From Schauerella fraxinea (GTDB lineage Bacteria > Pseudomonadota > Gammaproteobacteria > Burkholderiales > Burkholderiaceae_B), in the NCBI GenBank assembly GCA_030849945.1, contig JAVDKK010000003.1:620001-684000 (forward strand): a stretch of DNA of 64,000 nucleotides, read 5' to 3'. Positions within the stretch are counted from its first letter, which is position 1. Every line of letters starts with the position of its first letter. The notes below the pieces were generated by a model. The model searched no databases. It saw nothing but the letters and a program-made list of their open reading frames with translations, and had not been told where the DNA came from. Position numbers and translations under genes: made by a program. Below are positions 16,889 to 25,640 of the stretch, piece by piece.

Positions 16889-17770
16889 ATGAATGCACGT
16901 GCAATCGCGATCGGTAGCGGAGCGGCCAAGCCGCTTCGCCGCCAACGTCCCGGCGTCTTGCCGGGTTTTGGGCTGTCGCTCGGCTACACCGTGTTCTATC
17001 TTGGCTTGCTGGTGCTGATTCCGCTTGCCGCGTTGCCGTTGCGCAGCGCCGAGTTGGGGTGGTCGGGCTTCTGGGAAACCGTCACGGCGCCGCGGGTGAT
17101 GGCGTCATACAAGCTGACGTTCGGCGCCGCGTTCATCGCTGCTTTGATCAACGCGGTTTTCGGGTCAATTCTGGCCTGGATTCTGGTGCGATACCGGTTT
17201 CCGGGGCGCAAGATCGTCGATGCGCTCGTGGATCTGCCGTTTGCCTTACCAACGGCCGTGGCCGGCATCGCGCTCACCCAGCTCTATTCGCAAAAGGGGT
17301 GGTTGGGCGGATGGCTGCAAGACAGCCTCGGCATCAAGGTCGCGTACGCGCCGCTGGGTATCGTGGTGGCGCTGGTGTTCATCGGATTGCCATTTGTGGT
17401 GCGTACGGTGCAACCGGTGCTCGAAGATCTCGAACGCGAACTTGAAGAGGCGGCGACGAGTTTGGGCGCCGGCCGAACCCAGACCATCTGGCGCATCGTC
17501 GTGCCCACGGTGTTTCCCGCCTTGCTGACCGGCTTTGCCTTGGCCTTCGCGCGTGCGGTGGGTGAGTACGGCTCGGTGGTATTCATCTCGGGCAATATGC
17601 CGATGCGCACCGAAATTACGCCGCTCTTGATCATGGCCAAACTCGAAGCATTCGATTATGCGGGGGCGGCAGCCATTGCCACGGTGATGCTGGGTGTGTC
17701 GTTCGTGATGCTCTTGATCATCAACCTGCTGCAAGCCTGGCAGTCACGTCGCAACGGGAGGTTGGCATGA
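16889..17770 (+). CDS. cysT: Sulfate ABC transporter permease CysT
   Basis: A 293-residue inner-membrane permease (cysU in E. coli) with about six membrane spans. Motifs are LPGFGLSLGYTVFYL near the N-terminus, LVDLPFALPTAVAGI, and the EAA loop EEAATSLGAGRTQTIWRIVVPTVFPAL that contacts the ATPase, then FARAVGEYGSVVFISGNMP. The start is 45 bases after sbp, and the 3' end overlaps cysW by four bases (ATGA). Confidence 0.96.
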   Translation: MNARAIAIGSGAAKPLRRQRPGVLPGFGLSLGYTVFYLGLLVLIPLAALPLRSAELGWSGFWETVTAPRVMASYKLTFGAAFIAALINAVFGSILAWILVRYRFPGRKIVDALVDLPFALPTAVAGIALTQLYSQKGWLGGWLQDSLGIKVAYAPLGIVVALVFIGLPFVVRTVQPVLEDLERELEEAATSLGAGRTQTIWRIVVPTVFPALLTGFALAFARAVGEYGSVVFISGNMPMRTEITPLLIMAKLEAFDYAGAAAIATVMLGVSFVMLLIINLLQAWQSRRNGRLA

Positions 17771-18666
17771 GCGATTCCACGTCTCGCCCGGCACATTTGA
17801 CCGAGCCCACGTGGGTGCGGGCTCTGTTGCTCACCATTGGACTTGGCTTTCTGGGCGTGTGCCTGCTGTTGCCGCTGGTGCTGGTGTTTACCGAAGCCTT
17901 CCGCAAAGGATGGCAGCTTTACGTTGAAGCGATTACCGAACCCGATGCGCTGTCTGCGATTCGGTTGACGCTGTGGGTGGCGGCGATCGCTTTGCCGCTG
18001 AATCTCGTCTTCGGCATTGCGGCAGCCTGGGCCGTCACGAAATTCCAATTTCGCGGCAAGCAGTTTTTGATTACGCTGATCGACCTGCCGTTCTCCGTCT
18101 CGCCGGTTGTAGCGGGTTTGATTTTTGTGATGGTGTTCGGTCAACAAGGATGGCTCGGGCCGTGGCTTGAATCGCATGGCCTGCGCGTGGTGTTTGCCGT
18201 GCCGGGGGTGGTGCTTGCCACGTTGTTCGTCACCTTCCCGTTTGTGGCGCGCGAGCTGATTCCGTTGATGCAGGCGCAAGGCAGTGAGGAAGAACAAGCC
18301 GCGCTCACGTTGGGGGCCAGCGGCTGGCAGATTTTCTGGCGCGTAACGTTGCCCAATGTGAAGTGGGGGTTGTTGTATGGTGCGATCTTGAGCAATGCGC
18401 GCGCCATGGGTGAGTTTGGTGCGGTCGCCGTGGTGTCGGGCGGGATTCGCGGCCTGACGAACACAATGACTTTGCATACCGAGATTCTGTACAACGAATA
18501 TATGTTTTCGGCGGCATTTGCCGTGGCGTCGTTGCTTGCCCTGCTGGCCTTGTTCACGTTGGTGGCCAAGAGCCTGGTGGAGTGGCGGCATGCCCGATTG
18601 ATGCGCGCGGCGGCGGTCACGGATACGCGCCAGCCCGGGTTTGCGCCCGCCGCCCAACCTGTTTGA
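17767..18666 (+). CDS. cysW: Sulfate ABC transporter permease CysW
   Basis: A 299-residue inner-membrane permease, partner of CysT. It shows the EAA loop EEEQAALTLGASGWQIFWRVTLPNVKWGLLYG and the conserved LSNARAMGEFGAVAVVSGGIRG followed by TMTLHTEILYNEY, a CysW signature. ATG 17767 overlaps the cysT stop; GGGAGG lies upstream. cysA starts 11 bases after the stop. Confidence 0.96.
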   Translation: MSDSTSRPAHLTEPTWVRALLLTIGLGFLGVCLLLPLVLVFTEAFRKGWQLYVEAITEPDALSAIRLTLWVAAIALPLNLVFGIAAAWAVTKFQFRGKQFLITLIDLPFSVSPVVAGLIFVMVFGQQGWLGPWLESHGLRVVFAVPGVVLATLFVTFPFVARELIPLMQAQGSEEEQAALTLGASGWQIFWRVTLPNVKWGLLYGAILSNARAMGEFGAVAVVSGGIRGLTNTMTLHTEILYNEYMFSAAFAVASLLALLALFTLVAKSLVEWRHARLMRAAAVTDTRQPGFAPAAQPV

Positions 18667-18676
18667 AGGAAAGAAG

Positions 18677-19744
18677 ATGAGTATCGAAGTTCGTCAGCTA
18701 TCCAAGAAATTCGGCGATTTTCGCGCGCTGAACGACGTGTCGCTGCATATTGAAACCGGCGAGCTGGTGGCATTGCTCGGCCCGTCGGGCTGTGGCAAAA
18801 CATCGCTGCTGCGCATTATCGCCGGGTTGGAAACGCCCGATTCTGGCAGCGTCTGGTTCAGCGGCGAAGAGGCCACGAGCGTTGACGTGCGCAAGCGTCA
18901 GGTCGGCTTTGTCTTCCAGCACTACGCGCTGTTCAAGCACATGACCGTTTTCGAGAACGTGGCGTTCGGACTTCGGGTGAAGCACCGCTCGCAACGGCCG
19001 GCGGAAGAGGTGATAAAGCGCAAGGTGCATGATCTGCTCAACCTGGTGCAACTCGATTGGTTGGCCGACCGCTACCCGGCGCAGTTGTCGGGCGGACAGC
19101 GTCAGCGTATCGCGCTGGCACGTGCGTTAGCCGTGGAGCCGCGCGTGCTGTTGCTCGACGAGCCGTTCGGTGCGCTCGACGCCAAGGTTCGCAAGGAATT
19201 GCGCCGCTGGCTGCGCCGCCTGCACGACGAATTGAATGTGGCCAGTGTGTTCGTCACGCACGACCAGGAAGAAGCGCTCGAAGTGGCGGATCGCGTGGTG
19301 TTGATGAACGCCGGCCGCATCGAGCAAGTCGGTACGCCGCGCGAGGTATGGGAACACCCCGCCACGCCGTTCGTCTACGGCTTTCTGGGTGACGTGAATC
19401 AGTTTCAGGGACGCGCCGAAGGGGGCGTCTGGCATGCCAACGGCTGGTCGTTGCCGGCGCCGGAATTTGCCGATGCCGCAGGCCAGGCCGCCACCGCCTA
19501 CATCCGGCCGCACGAGTTCGATATCGCGCGCTACCGCGCCGAAGGCAATGGTATTGCCGTTCGTTTGAATCATGCCTACCTGGCGGGACCGAGCGCGTTT
19601 CTGGAGCTGTCGGTCGAATCGGACAACACGCTGATCGAAGCCGAATTACCCGAAGAAGTGTTTCGCGCGCTCAATCCGGTTGAAGGCGAAACGTTTCTCG
19701 CCACGCCGCGCCGGGCGCGTATTTTTGCGAGCGCCACCGCGTGA
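18677..19744 (+). CDS. cysA: Sulfate/thiosulfate import ATP-binding protein
   Basis: A 355-residue ABC ATPase that drives CysTW. Walker A is GPSGCGKTSL, the signature LSGGQRQRIALARAL and Walker B VLLLDEPFGALD; the switch histidine is in FVTHDQEEALEVADR. The C-terminal ~120 residues form the CysA/TOBE-type regulatory domain (AYIRPHEFDIAR). The frame is open from 18641, but MSIEVRQLSKKFG at 18677 with AAGGAAAG upstream is the proper start. The stop overlaps the cysH GTG (GTGA). Confidence 0.96.
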   Translation: MSIEVRQLSKKFGDFRALNDVSLHIETGELVALLGPSGCGKTSLLRIIAGLETPDSGSVWFSGEEATSVDVRKRQVGFVFQHYALFKHMTVFENVAFGLRVKHRSQRPAEEVIKRKVHDLLNLVQLDWLADRYPAQLSGGQRQRIALARALAVEPRVLLLDEPFGALDAKVRKELRRWLRRLHDELNVASVFVTHDQEEALEVADRVVLMNAGRIEQVGTPREVWEHPATPFVYGFLGDVNQFQGRAEGGVWHANGWSLPAPEFADAAGQAATAYIRPHEFDIARYRAEGNGIAVRLNHAYLAGPSAFLELSVESDNTLIEAELPEEVFRALNPVEGETFLATPRRARIFASATA

Positions 19745-20484
19745 GCGCGAGTTCAAACGAAACGGTGGCCCACACGGTCGCTGCATTCCGCTGGCCGGCG
19801 TTGATCGCGCGGTTGCGGGATATCGCGCGCCGCTATCCGGATGCGGCCATGGCATCGTCGCTGGCCGCCGAAGACATGGTGTTGACGCATGCCATCGCCG
19901 AGTCGGAAACAGGTCTGCACATTTTTACGTTGGACACCGGCCGGCTGCATCCCGAAACGCTGGGCATGATCGACGTGGTGCGCGACCGCTACGGTATCGA
20001 GATCGAGGTGTTTCGCCCCAATGTGGCTGAGGTGGACGCGCATGTGCAGGCGCATGGCGCCTTCGCTTTTTACGAATCGGTCGATCTGCGCAAAGCGTGT
20101 TGTCATATCCGCAAGGTCGAGCCGTTGCAGCGTGCGCTTGACGCCCGCGCCGCGTGGCTCACGGGTCAGCGCCGCGAGCAAGCCGCCACGCGTGTGGCAT
20201 TGCCCGAAGAGGGCCATGACGACAACTTCGGGCTCTACAAATTCAATCCGTTGGCCGAGTGGTCGCATGACGAAATATGGCACGCCATCGAAGCCTTTGG
20301 CGTGCCGTACAACCCGCTGCACGATCAAGGCTATCCCTCTATTGGCTGCGACCCCTGTACGCGCCCGGTGCGCCCGGGCGAAGACGTGCGCGCGGGGCGG
20401 TGGTGGTGGGAGCAGGCCGATAGCAAAGAATGCGGGCTCCATGCCGGCAACCGGCCGGCGATTCCGATCAATCAAGCCCATTGA
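19741..20484 (+). CDS. cysH: Assimilatory adenylylsulfate (APS) reductase
   Basis: A 247-residue thioredoxin-dependent reductase that makes sulfite from APS. It has the iron-sulfur cysteines Cys120-Cys121 (RKACCHIRK) and Cys203-x2-Cys206 (GCDPCTR), with the catalytic Cys231 in KECGLH. The two cysteine pairs mark the 4Fe-4S APS-reducing type and separate it from enterobacterial PAPS reductase. This fits the absence of an APS kinase gene (cysC) in the operon. GTG 19741 overlaps the cysA stop by four bases. The N-terminal SSLAAEDMVLTHAI is the nucleotide-binding loop. Confidence 0.93.
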   Translation: MSASSNETVAHTVAAFRWPALIARLRDIARRYPDAAMASSLAAEDMVLTHAIAESETGLHIFTLDTGRLHPETLGMIDVVRDRYGIEIEVFRPNVAEVDAHVQAHGAFAFYESVDLRKACCHIRKVEPLQRALDARAAWLTGQRREQAATRVALPEEGHDDNFGLYKFNPLAEWSHDEIWHAIEAFGVPYNPLHDQGYPSIGCDPCTRPVRPGEDVRAGRWWWEQADSKECGLHAGNRPAIPINQAH

Positions 20485-20567
20485 ATGCCGCCGTGCGGCG
20501 AATCCCGTGTTATTGCCCGCACCGGCTTGAGAATTAACCGAGTTACCGAATCAATTTAGGAGACGCC

Positions 20568-21476
20568 ATGTCTACCGTCGTGACGCGCAGCCATCTGGAC
20601 TGGCTCGAAGCCGAAGCGATTTTCATCCTGCGCGAAGTGGCTGCCGAATGCGAAAAGCCGGCCTTGCTGTTTTCGGGCGGCAAGGATTCGTGCGTGCTGC
20701 TCAAGCTTGCCGAGAAAGCTTTTCGTCCGGGACGGTTTCCGTTTCCGTTGATGCACATCGATACCGGCCATAATTTTCCTGAAGTGATCGCCTTTCGCGA
20801 TGCCTACGTGGCGCAATTGGGCGAGCGCCTGATCGTGCGCAGCGTGGAAGATTCGATCGCCCGTGGCAGCGTGGTGTTGCGCGGTGAGAACGATTCGCGC
20901 AATGCCGCACAAGCCGTGACCTTGCTCGAAGCGATCGAAGAGCATGGTTTTGACGCGTGTATTGGCGGCGCTCGGCGCGATGAAGAAAAGGCGCGCGCGA
21001 AAGAACGCATCTTTTCTTTCCGCGACGCGTTCGGCCAATGGGATCCGAAGGCCCAGCGTCCCGAGTTGTGGAATCTGTTCAATACCCGGGTGCATCGCGG
21101 CGAGAACATGCGCGTGTTTCCGATTTCAAATTGGACCGAACTCGACGTGTGGCAGTACATCCAGCGCGAGCAGATCGCGCTGCCGCCGATTTATTACACC
21201 CATCAGCGCGAGGTGGTACGCCGCCGCGGTCTGTTGGTGCCGGTGACGCCGATCACCCCGCCGGCTGAAGGCGAGAAGGTCGAATCCCTGGCCGTGCGCT
21301 TTCGCACCGTGGGCGATATTTCGTGTACGTGTCCGGTGGCGTCCGAGGCGGCGGATCCGCTGGCCATCATCGCCGAAACCGCCATTACCACGATTACCGA
21401 GCGCGGCGCCACGCGCATGGATGACCAGACTTCTGAAGCGTCGATGGAACGCCGCAAGAAGGAAGGCTACTTTTAA
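20568..21476 (+). CDS. cysD: Sulfate adenylyltransferase subunit 2
   Basis: A 302-residue ATP sulfurylase catalytic subunit that forms APS from sulfate and ATP, powered by GTP hydrolysis in CysN. The PP-loop LLFSGGKDSCVLLKLA, MHIDTGHNFPEVI, CIGGARRDEEKARAKERIFSFRD-type segment and FPISNWTELDVWQYI are characteristic. TAGGAG precedes the ATG. It lies 83 bases after cysH, and cysN begins directly at its stop. Confidence 0.97.
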   Translation: MSTVVTRSHLDWLEAEAIFILREVAAECEKPALLFSGGKDSCVLLKLAEKAFRPGRFPFPLMHIDTGHNFPEVIAFRDAYVAQLGERLIVRSVEDSIARGSVVLRGENDSRNAAQAVTLLEAIEEHGFDACIGGARRDEEKARAKERIFSFRDAFGQWDPKAQRPELWNLFNTRVHRGENMRVFPISNWTELDVWQYIQREQIALPPIYYTHQREVVRRRGLLVPVTPITPPAEGEKVESLAVRFRTVGDISCTCPVASEAADPLAIIAETAITTITERGATRMDDQTSEASMERRKKEGYF

Positions 21477-21497
21477 GTGTCACAGCAAGGACAACAC

Positions 21498-22793
21498 ATG
21501 AATGCTATCAACGACGCATTTTTATCCGGCGCCGATTCGAGTGTGCTGCGACTCATCACTGCGGGCTCGGTCGACGATGGTAAATCGACGTTGATCGGCC
21601 GCCTGCTGTTCGACAGCAAAGGCGTATTCGCCGATCAGCTCGACGCCATTTCGCGCGCCAAGCATCAACGGGTTGCCGCCGGCACCCTCGATCTGTCGCT
21701 GCTTACCGATGGACTCGAAGCCGAGCGGGAGCAGGGCATTACGATCGATGTGGCGTACCGCTATTTTTCGACGCCCCAGCGCAAGTTCATCATTGCCGAC
21801 GCGCCGGGTCATGAGCAGTACACGCGCAATATGGTGACGGGTGCGTCCACCGCCGACATCGCGCTGATCCTGATCGATGCCACGCGCGCGGCCGATGGCA
21901 CGCTGCTCACGCAGACGAAACGCCACAGCACGATCGCGCGTTTGCTGGGATTGCGCCATATCGTTGTTGCCGTCAACAAGATGGATCTGGTCGACTGGGA
22001 TGAAGCGGTATTCGAGCGCATCCGTACGGCCTACACCGAGTTGGCGCGCCGATTGGATATTCCGCATTTCGATATCCTGCCGTTGTCGGCACTGAGTGGC
22101 GACAACGTGGTCACTGCTTCGGAAAAAACGCCGTGGTACGCCGGCCCGCCGTTGCTCACGCTACTGGAAGGGCTGGATGTGTCGCGCGATCCGCACAGCA
22201 CGCCGTTGCGGTTTCCAGTGCAGTGGGTGGCGCGCCACGGCGGCGATCGGGTCGATGATTTCCGCGGCTACTCGGGGCGGCTCGCAAGCGGTGTGTTGCG
22301 CGTGGGTGACGAGGTGATCGTGCAACCCGCCGGCACACCGGCGCGCGTGACGGCCATCTCGATCGGCGAGCAATCGCTGTCGTCTGCGGTATCGGGCGAT
22401 GCGGTTACGGTGGTGCTCGATCGCGATGTCGACGTCTCGCGTGGCGACGTGCTGGTGCATGCCGATGCGCCGGCACGGGTCGACCGACAGTTTGAAGCGG
22501 AGTTGTGCTGGCTCGACAATCGGCCGCTCAATCTGTCGCGCAAGTATTTGCTCAAGCACGGTACGCGACTGACCTCGGCGCGCATACAAGCTGTGCACAC
22601 GCGGCGTGACGTGCACGAGTTGCAGTCGGTACCCAATACCGAACCGCTCGGCATGAACGACATCGGCCGCGTCACGTTGCAGACCCGCGAGTCGCTGGCG
22701 GTGGACGCCTATGCGGACGTGCCGGCCAACGGCGCGTTCATTCTGATCGATGAGGCTACGCATCAGACGGCGGCAGCTGGGATGCTGCTGTAG
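21498..22793 (+). CDS. cysN: Sulfate adenylyltransferase subunit 1 (GTPase)
   Basis: A 431-residue elongation-factor-like GTPase that activates CysD. G-motifs are GSVDDGKST (G1), DAPGHEQYTRNM (G3) and NKMDLVD (G4), followed by two beta-barrel domains. There is no C-terminal APS kinase domain, so it is CysN and not a CysNC fusion. The frame is open from GTG 21477 directly after cysD, but AAGGA sits at the correct distance from ATG 21498. It is the last gene of the sulfate operon; a CGGGGC/GCCCCG stem at 22810-22827 follows without a T tract. Confidence 0.95.
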   Translation: MNAINDAFLSGADSSVLRLITAGSVDDGKSTLIGRLLFDSKGVFADQLDAISRAKHQRVAAGTLDLSLLTDGLEAEREQGITIDVAYRYFSTPQRKFIIADAPGHEQYTRNMVTGASTADIALILIDATRAADGTLLTQTKRHSTIARLLGLRHIVVAVNKMDLVDWDEAVFERIRTAYTELARRLDIPHFDILPLSALSGDNVVTASEKTPWYAGPPLLTLLEGLDVSRDPHSTPLRFPVQWVARHGGDRVDDFRGYSGRLASGVLRVGDEVIVQPAGTPARVTAISIGEQSLSSAVSGDAVTVVLDRDVDVSRGDVLVHADAPARVDRQFEAELCWLDNRPLNLSRKYLLKHGTRLTSARIQAVHTRRDVHELQSVPNTEPLGMNDIGRVTLQTRESLAVDAYADVPANGAFILIDEATHQTAAAGMLL

Positions 22794-22878
22794 GACCCTT
22801 TTGTCACACCGGGGCGGGCAAGCCCCGCTTGCGGCGCGACCGGTTGTGATCTAAAACGAAAGAAGGCGCTTGCCAAAA

Positions 22879-22900
22879 GTACTGTATGTTTGTACAGTAC
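22879..22900 (+). promoter_or_regulatory. Putative LexA (SOS) operator
   Basis: A perfect inverted repeat with arms GTACTGTA and TACAGTAC around six bases. It contains CTGT-N8-ACAG, the classical LexA box core, with the outer TA pairs also matching. It ends four bases before the radical SAM ATG, so repressor binding would block transcription start or the ribosome site. The motif is seen directly; LexA binding is inferred. I recall SOS regulation of a related Pseudomonas gene (PA0069), which would agree with it, but this could not be checked here. Confidence 0.8.
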
Positions 22901-22904
22901 TTCC

Positions 22905-23657
22905 ATGGCACGCACCGAACGCTCCGTTTTAGCCGGTCTTGGGTCCCCGGCAACCGCCCCCACCGCGATACGCGGTCGGGGAGCGGTTACTAATGTCGCG
23001 CACCGCTTTCAAAGCGATGCCCGCGAAGCGGATAACGACGTCGTTGCGTACGAGCCCAACGGCGAAGATACGCCTCCCCCATTACGCACGCAGGTCATTC
23101 GTGAACAAGCGCGCAAGTTGTTGTCGCGCAACGATTCACCCGATATCCCGTTCGATCAGGCCGTCAACCCCTATCGCGGTTGCGAGCATGGTTGTGTCTA
23201 CTGCTATGCCCGGCCTACGCATGCCTATCTGGGCTATTCGCCCGGGCTGGATTTCGAAACCAAGCTGATCGTCAAGGAAAACGCCGTCGATGCGCTGCGT
23301 GCCGAATTGGCTCGGCCGGCCTATCGCATGTCGCCCATCAATGTGGGGTCGGCGACGGATGTCTATCAACCTATCGAGCGCGAATGGCGTCTCACGCGCG
23401 GCATCCTGCAGTTGCTCTCCGATACGGGCCATCCGCTCACGCTGGTCACCAAGAATGCACTGGTCGAGCGCGACCTCGATATTCTCAAGTCGTTGGCTGA
23501 GCGCAATCTGGTTGCCGTGTACATCAGCGTGACCTCGATGGACGCCGAGTTGTCGCGCACGATGGAGCCTCGCGCCTCTGCGCCGTGGCGCCGGCTGCAG
23601 GCCGTGCGCACGCTGAGCGATGCAGGCATTCCAGTGGGTGTACTGGTCGCGCCGTGA
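22905..23657 (+). pseudogene. Radical SAM protein, PA0069/SplB-like family, N-terminal part (frameshifted)
   Basis: A 250-residue N-terminal part of a radical SAM protein of the PA0069/Rv2578c family, distantly related to spore photoproduct lyase. The motif AIRGRGAVTN precedes VNPYRGCEHGCVYCYARPTH, where Cys93-x3-Cys97-x2-Cys100 bind the 4Fe-4S cluster. The conserved VGSATDVYQPIE and LVTKNALVERD follow. The frame stops at TGA 23655-23657 right after GIPVGVLVAP, where homologues continue with a valine and another ~100 residues. Those residues are present in the -1 frame, consistent with loss of one G in CCGGTG. ATG 22905 lies four bases behind the LexA-type box, without a clear Shine-Dalgarno. 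Confidence 0.8.
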
Positions 23658-24157
23658 TGCCCTTCATCAACGACGCCGAAGTCGAACATATTCTCGAAGC
23701 CGCTGCCGAGGCCGGCGCGTATTACGCCAACTACACCGTTGTGCGCCTGCCGTGGGAAGTCAAAGAAGTCTTTGAAACCTGGCTGCGTACGCACTTTCCC
23801 AATCGGGCCGATCGCGTCCTGCATCGAATCGAGGATCTGCGTGGCGGCAAGCGCAACGATCCGCGCTTCGGTACGCGCATGAAAGGCGAGGGCGTGTGGT
23901 CCGATTTGTTGCGTCAACGATTCGATGTGGCGGTTCGCCGTCATAAGCTCAACCGCACCCGTCTGGCGCTGGATACCACGCAGTTCGTGCCGCCGGTGAT
24001 GTCGTCGGCGCAGTCGTCGGCGCAGTTCTCTGCCATGCCGCAACCCACAAATTCGGTCGCCAGGGGGCATGTTGCCCCCGTCACATTTATCCGTTCGCGC
24101 CGATCATCGGCGCCGCAAGCCGCCACGCCGGTAAGTCAATTGGCGTTGTTCGACTAA
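23657..24157 (+). pseudogene. Radical SAM protein, PA0069/SplB-like family, C-terminal part
   Basis: This is the continuation of the preceding reading frame after a -1 shift. The sequence MPFINDAEVEHILEAAAEAGAYYANYTVVRLPWEVKE and FETWLRTHFPNRADRVL matches the C-terminal half of the PA0069 family. An ATG at 23657 overlaps the upstream stop as TGATG, so reinitiation could make a separate 166-residue polypeptide; this is a possibility only. The last 50 residues are low-complexity (SSAQSSAQFSA), with a perfect 12-bp tandem duplication at 24001-24024. Whether the two halves work together, or the gene is dead, or the shift is a sequencing error cannot be told from one sequence. Confidence 0.75.
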
Positions 24158-24225
24158 AGCCCGTCAACGCGGTGTTGGTGCCGCGTTCACACCATTTCGT
24201 TTTGTTCTTTTTTCAGGAATTCGTC

Positions 24226-24564
24226 ATGCACAAGACCTTGCAAAAGCTGGCCCCCCGCGGACGTTGGCCCTTCGTCTCCAACGAGGTGCATTTGATGCAC
24301 ACCGGCGCACTCGAAGCCTTGGTGCCGTCATTGGTGCCGGCGACGGCGCCTGCGGCGTCACCCGCACGTCCCTCCGTGCATAAAATACCGAGCGTAGCCG
24401 TGATGAAGGCGATCGACCGCAATTCAATCGCCGGTGTGGGAATTCATGGTGCGATGGCCCAGCCGGTCACCCGGGCGCGCATGATCAAGGATGTTATGTT
24501 GGTCGCCGGCTGGGGAGCCGTCATTCCCGGCGTGATGTGGATCGGCAGCGCTGTCGGTTACTGA
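24226..24564 (+). CDS. Hypothetical small protein with a C-terminal hydrophobic segment
   Basis: A 112-residue protein of unknown function. The N-terminal half is basic (HKTLQKLAPRGRWPF) and the middle is Ala/Pro-rich (VPATAPAASPARPS). The C-terminal ~20 residues (DVMLVAGWGAVIPGVMWIGSAVG) look like one membrane span. CAGGA precedes ATG 24226. It lies 68 bases after the radical SAM gene on the same strand and could share its transcript, but it may be independent. I do not recognise the family. Its third-position GC agrees with coding DNA, which supports a real but small gene. Confidence 0.5.
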   Translation: MHKTLQKLAPRGRWPFVSNEVHLMHTGALEALVPSLVPATAPAASPARPSVHKIPSVAVMKAIDRNSIAGVGIHGAMAQPVTRARMIKDVMLVAGWGAVIPGVMWIGSAVGY

Positions 24565-24618
24565 GCCCCGAGCTGCGCTGCGCGCAGATGTTGAATTCGG
24601 GCAGCGCTCCGGGGCATG

Positions 24619-24815
24619 GCACCTTCGGGACACCGCACCTTGGTGACACCGTATCCTTGCGACATCGCACCTTCGGCACCGCACCTTCGGGACACGGCAC
24701 CTTCGGCACAACGCACATTCGGCACACGGCACCGTTGTGACACTGCACCCTTGGAACACTGCACCTTTTGGACGCAACGCCCAGCGCCGTTGGGACGTTG
24801 CACCTTTCGCTGACA
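24619..24815. repeat. Degenerate 16-bp tandem repeat array
   Basis: About ten consecutive units with consensus GCACCTTCGGGACACG, nearly all 16 bases long (for example starting at 24619, 24635, 24651, 24681, 24697, 24713, 24729 and 24745). One 14-base unit is at 24667 and longer, eroded units follow from 24761 to 24815. It fills the gap between two convergent genes. Units are contiguous without spacers, so this is not CRISPR, and the period is not a multiple of three. No hairpin with a T tract is seen. Confidence 0.85.
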
Positions 24816-24848
24816 GGCCACCCAGAGGCAGCCCCCCGGTAGCAAGCC

Positions 24849-25640
24849 CTAGATGGTCGCGACCGATCCTGAGTCGACACGGTAGTTGCTGCCGTTGACG
24901 AAGCTGGCACGTTCCGAGCACAAGAACGCGATAACGGCTGCCACCTCTTCGGGCTTACCGCGGCGCTTGAGTTCCATGAACGGGCGTTCCTCGTCCAGGA
25001 AACTCTTGATGGCTTCTTCAAAGCTCACGCCTTTTTCCTTGGCGCGCTTTTCCATCATGGCGTCGGTCATCGGCGTGTGAATGTAGGCCGGCGAGCATGC
25101 GTTGACCAGGATGCCATCCTTGGCATAGGTTTTCGATAGGCCCTTCACCAAACTCAGCACCCCCGCCTTGGCGGCGCAGTAAGGCAGTTCATCCACGTAA
25201 GGTTGCACAGCATCTTCTGATGCGGTCAACACGATACGACCCCATCCGGTGGGACGCATATCGTTGATGAAGGCCCGTACCAGGCGCACTGCCGACATCA
25301 GATCGACCTCCAGCGTTTTCATCCAGCCGTCGTCGTCAATCTCATGAAAGAAGCCCGTGGCGCCCGTGATGCCCGCAGCGTTGATCAAGATCTGCGGCAC
25401 GCCGACGGCATCGAGCACCTTGGTGCGCAACGCGGCCACGTCCGCGGGTTTGGTCAGGTCAGCCGCAAATGCGTGCACCGTGCCCTTCAGTTTGGCAGCC
25501 GACTTATCCAGTTCCGCCTGATCGAGATCGCTGATGACGACTGTGACGCCTTCGGCCAGCAGGTGCTCGGCCGTGCTGAAGCCGATGCCGGAATCCGCGC
25601 CGGTAATCAAGGCGATACGCCCTTTGATGCCTAAATCCAT
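24849..25640 (-). CDS. Short-chain dehydrogenase/reductase (SDR family)
   Basis: A 263-residue classical SDR oxidoreductase, NAD(P)-dependent. The cofactor motif GADSGIGFSTAEHLL is at about residues 13-27, NAAGITG near 90, and the catalytic Ser (TASEDAV) and Tyr-x3-Lys (YCAAKAGV) are in place. FLCSERASFVNGSNYRVDSGS closes the fold. The acidic residue in VISDLDQ after beta-2 suggests NAD preference. CAGGAGAG precedes ATG 25640; the frame continues upstream to 26549 but only as an antisense shadow of the aldo/keto reductase. It is divergent from that gene. The substrate is unknown. Confidence 0.88.
   Translation of the reverse strand: MDLGIKGRIALITGADSGIGFSTAEHLLAEGVTVVISDLDQAELDKSAAKLKGTVHAFAADLTKPADVAALRTKVLDAVGVPQILINAAGITGATGFFHEIDDDGWMKTLEVDLMSAVRLVRAFINDMRPTGWGRIVLTASEDAVQPYVDELPYCAAKAGVLSLVKGLSKTYAKDGILVNACSPAYIHTPMTDAMMEKRAKEKGVSFEEAIKSFLDEERPFMELKRRGKPEEVAAVIAFLCSERASFVNGSNYRVDSGSVATI

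Noticed and set aside
22810..22827. CGGGGC/GCCCCG hairpin after cysN as a terminator
   Set aside because: The stem is short with no T tract, so it was not listed as a terminator.
24619..24815. Possible CRISPR array
   Set aside because: Units are contiguous, degenerate and have no spacers, and no cas gene is in the window.
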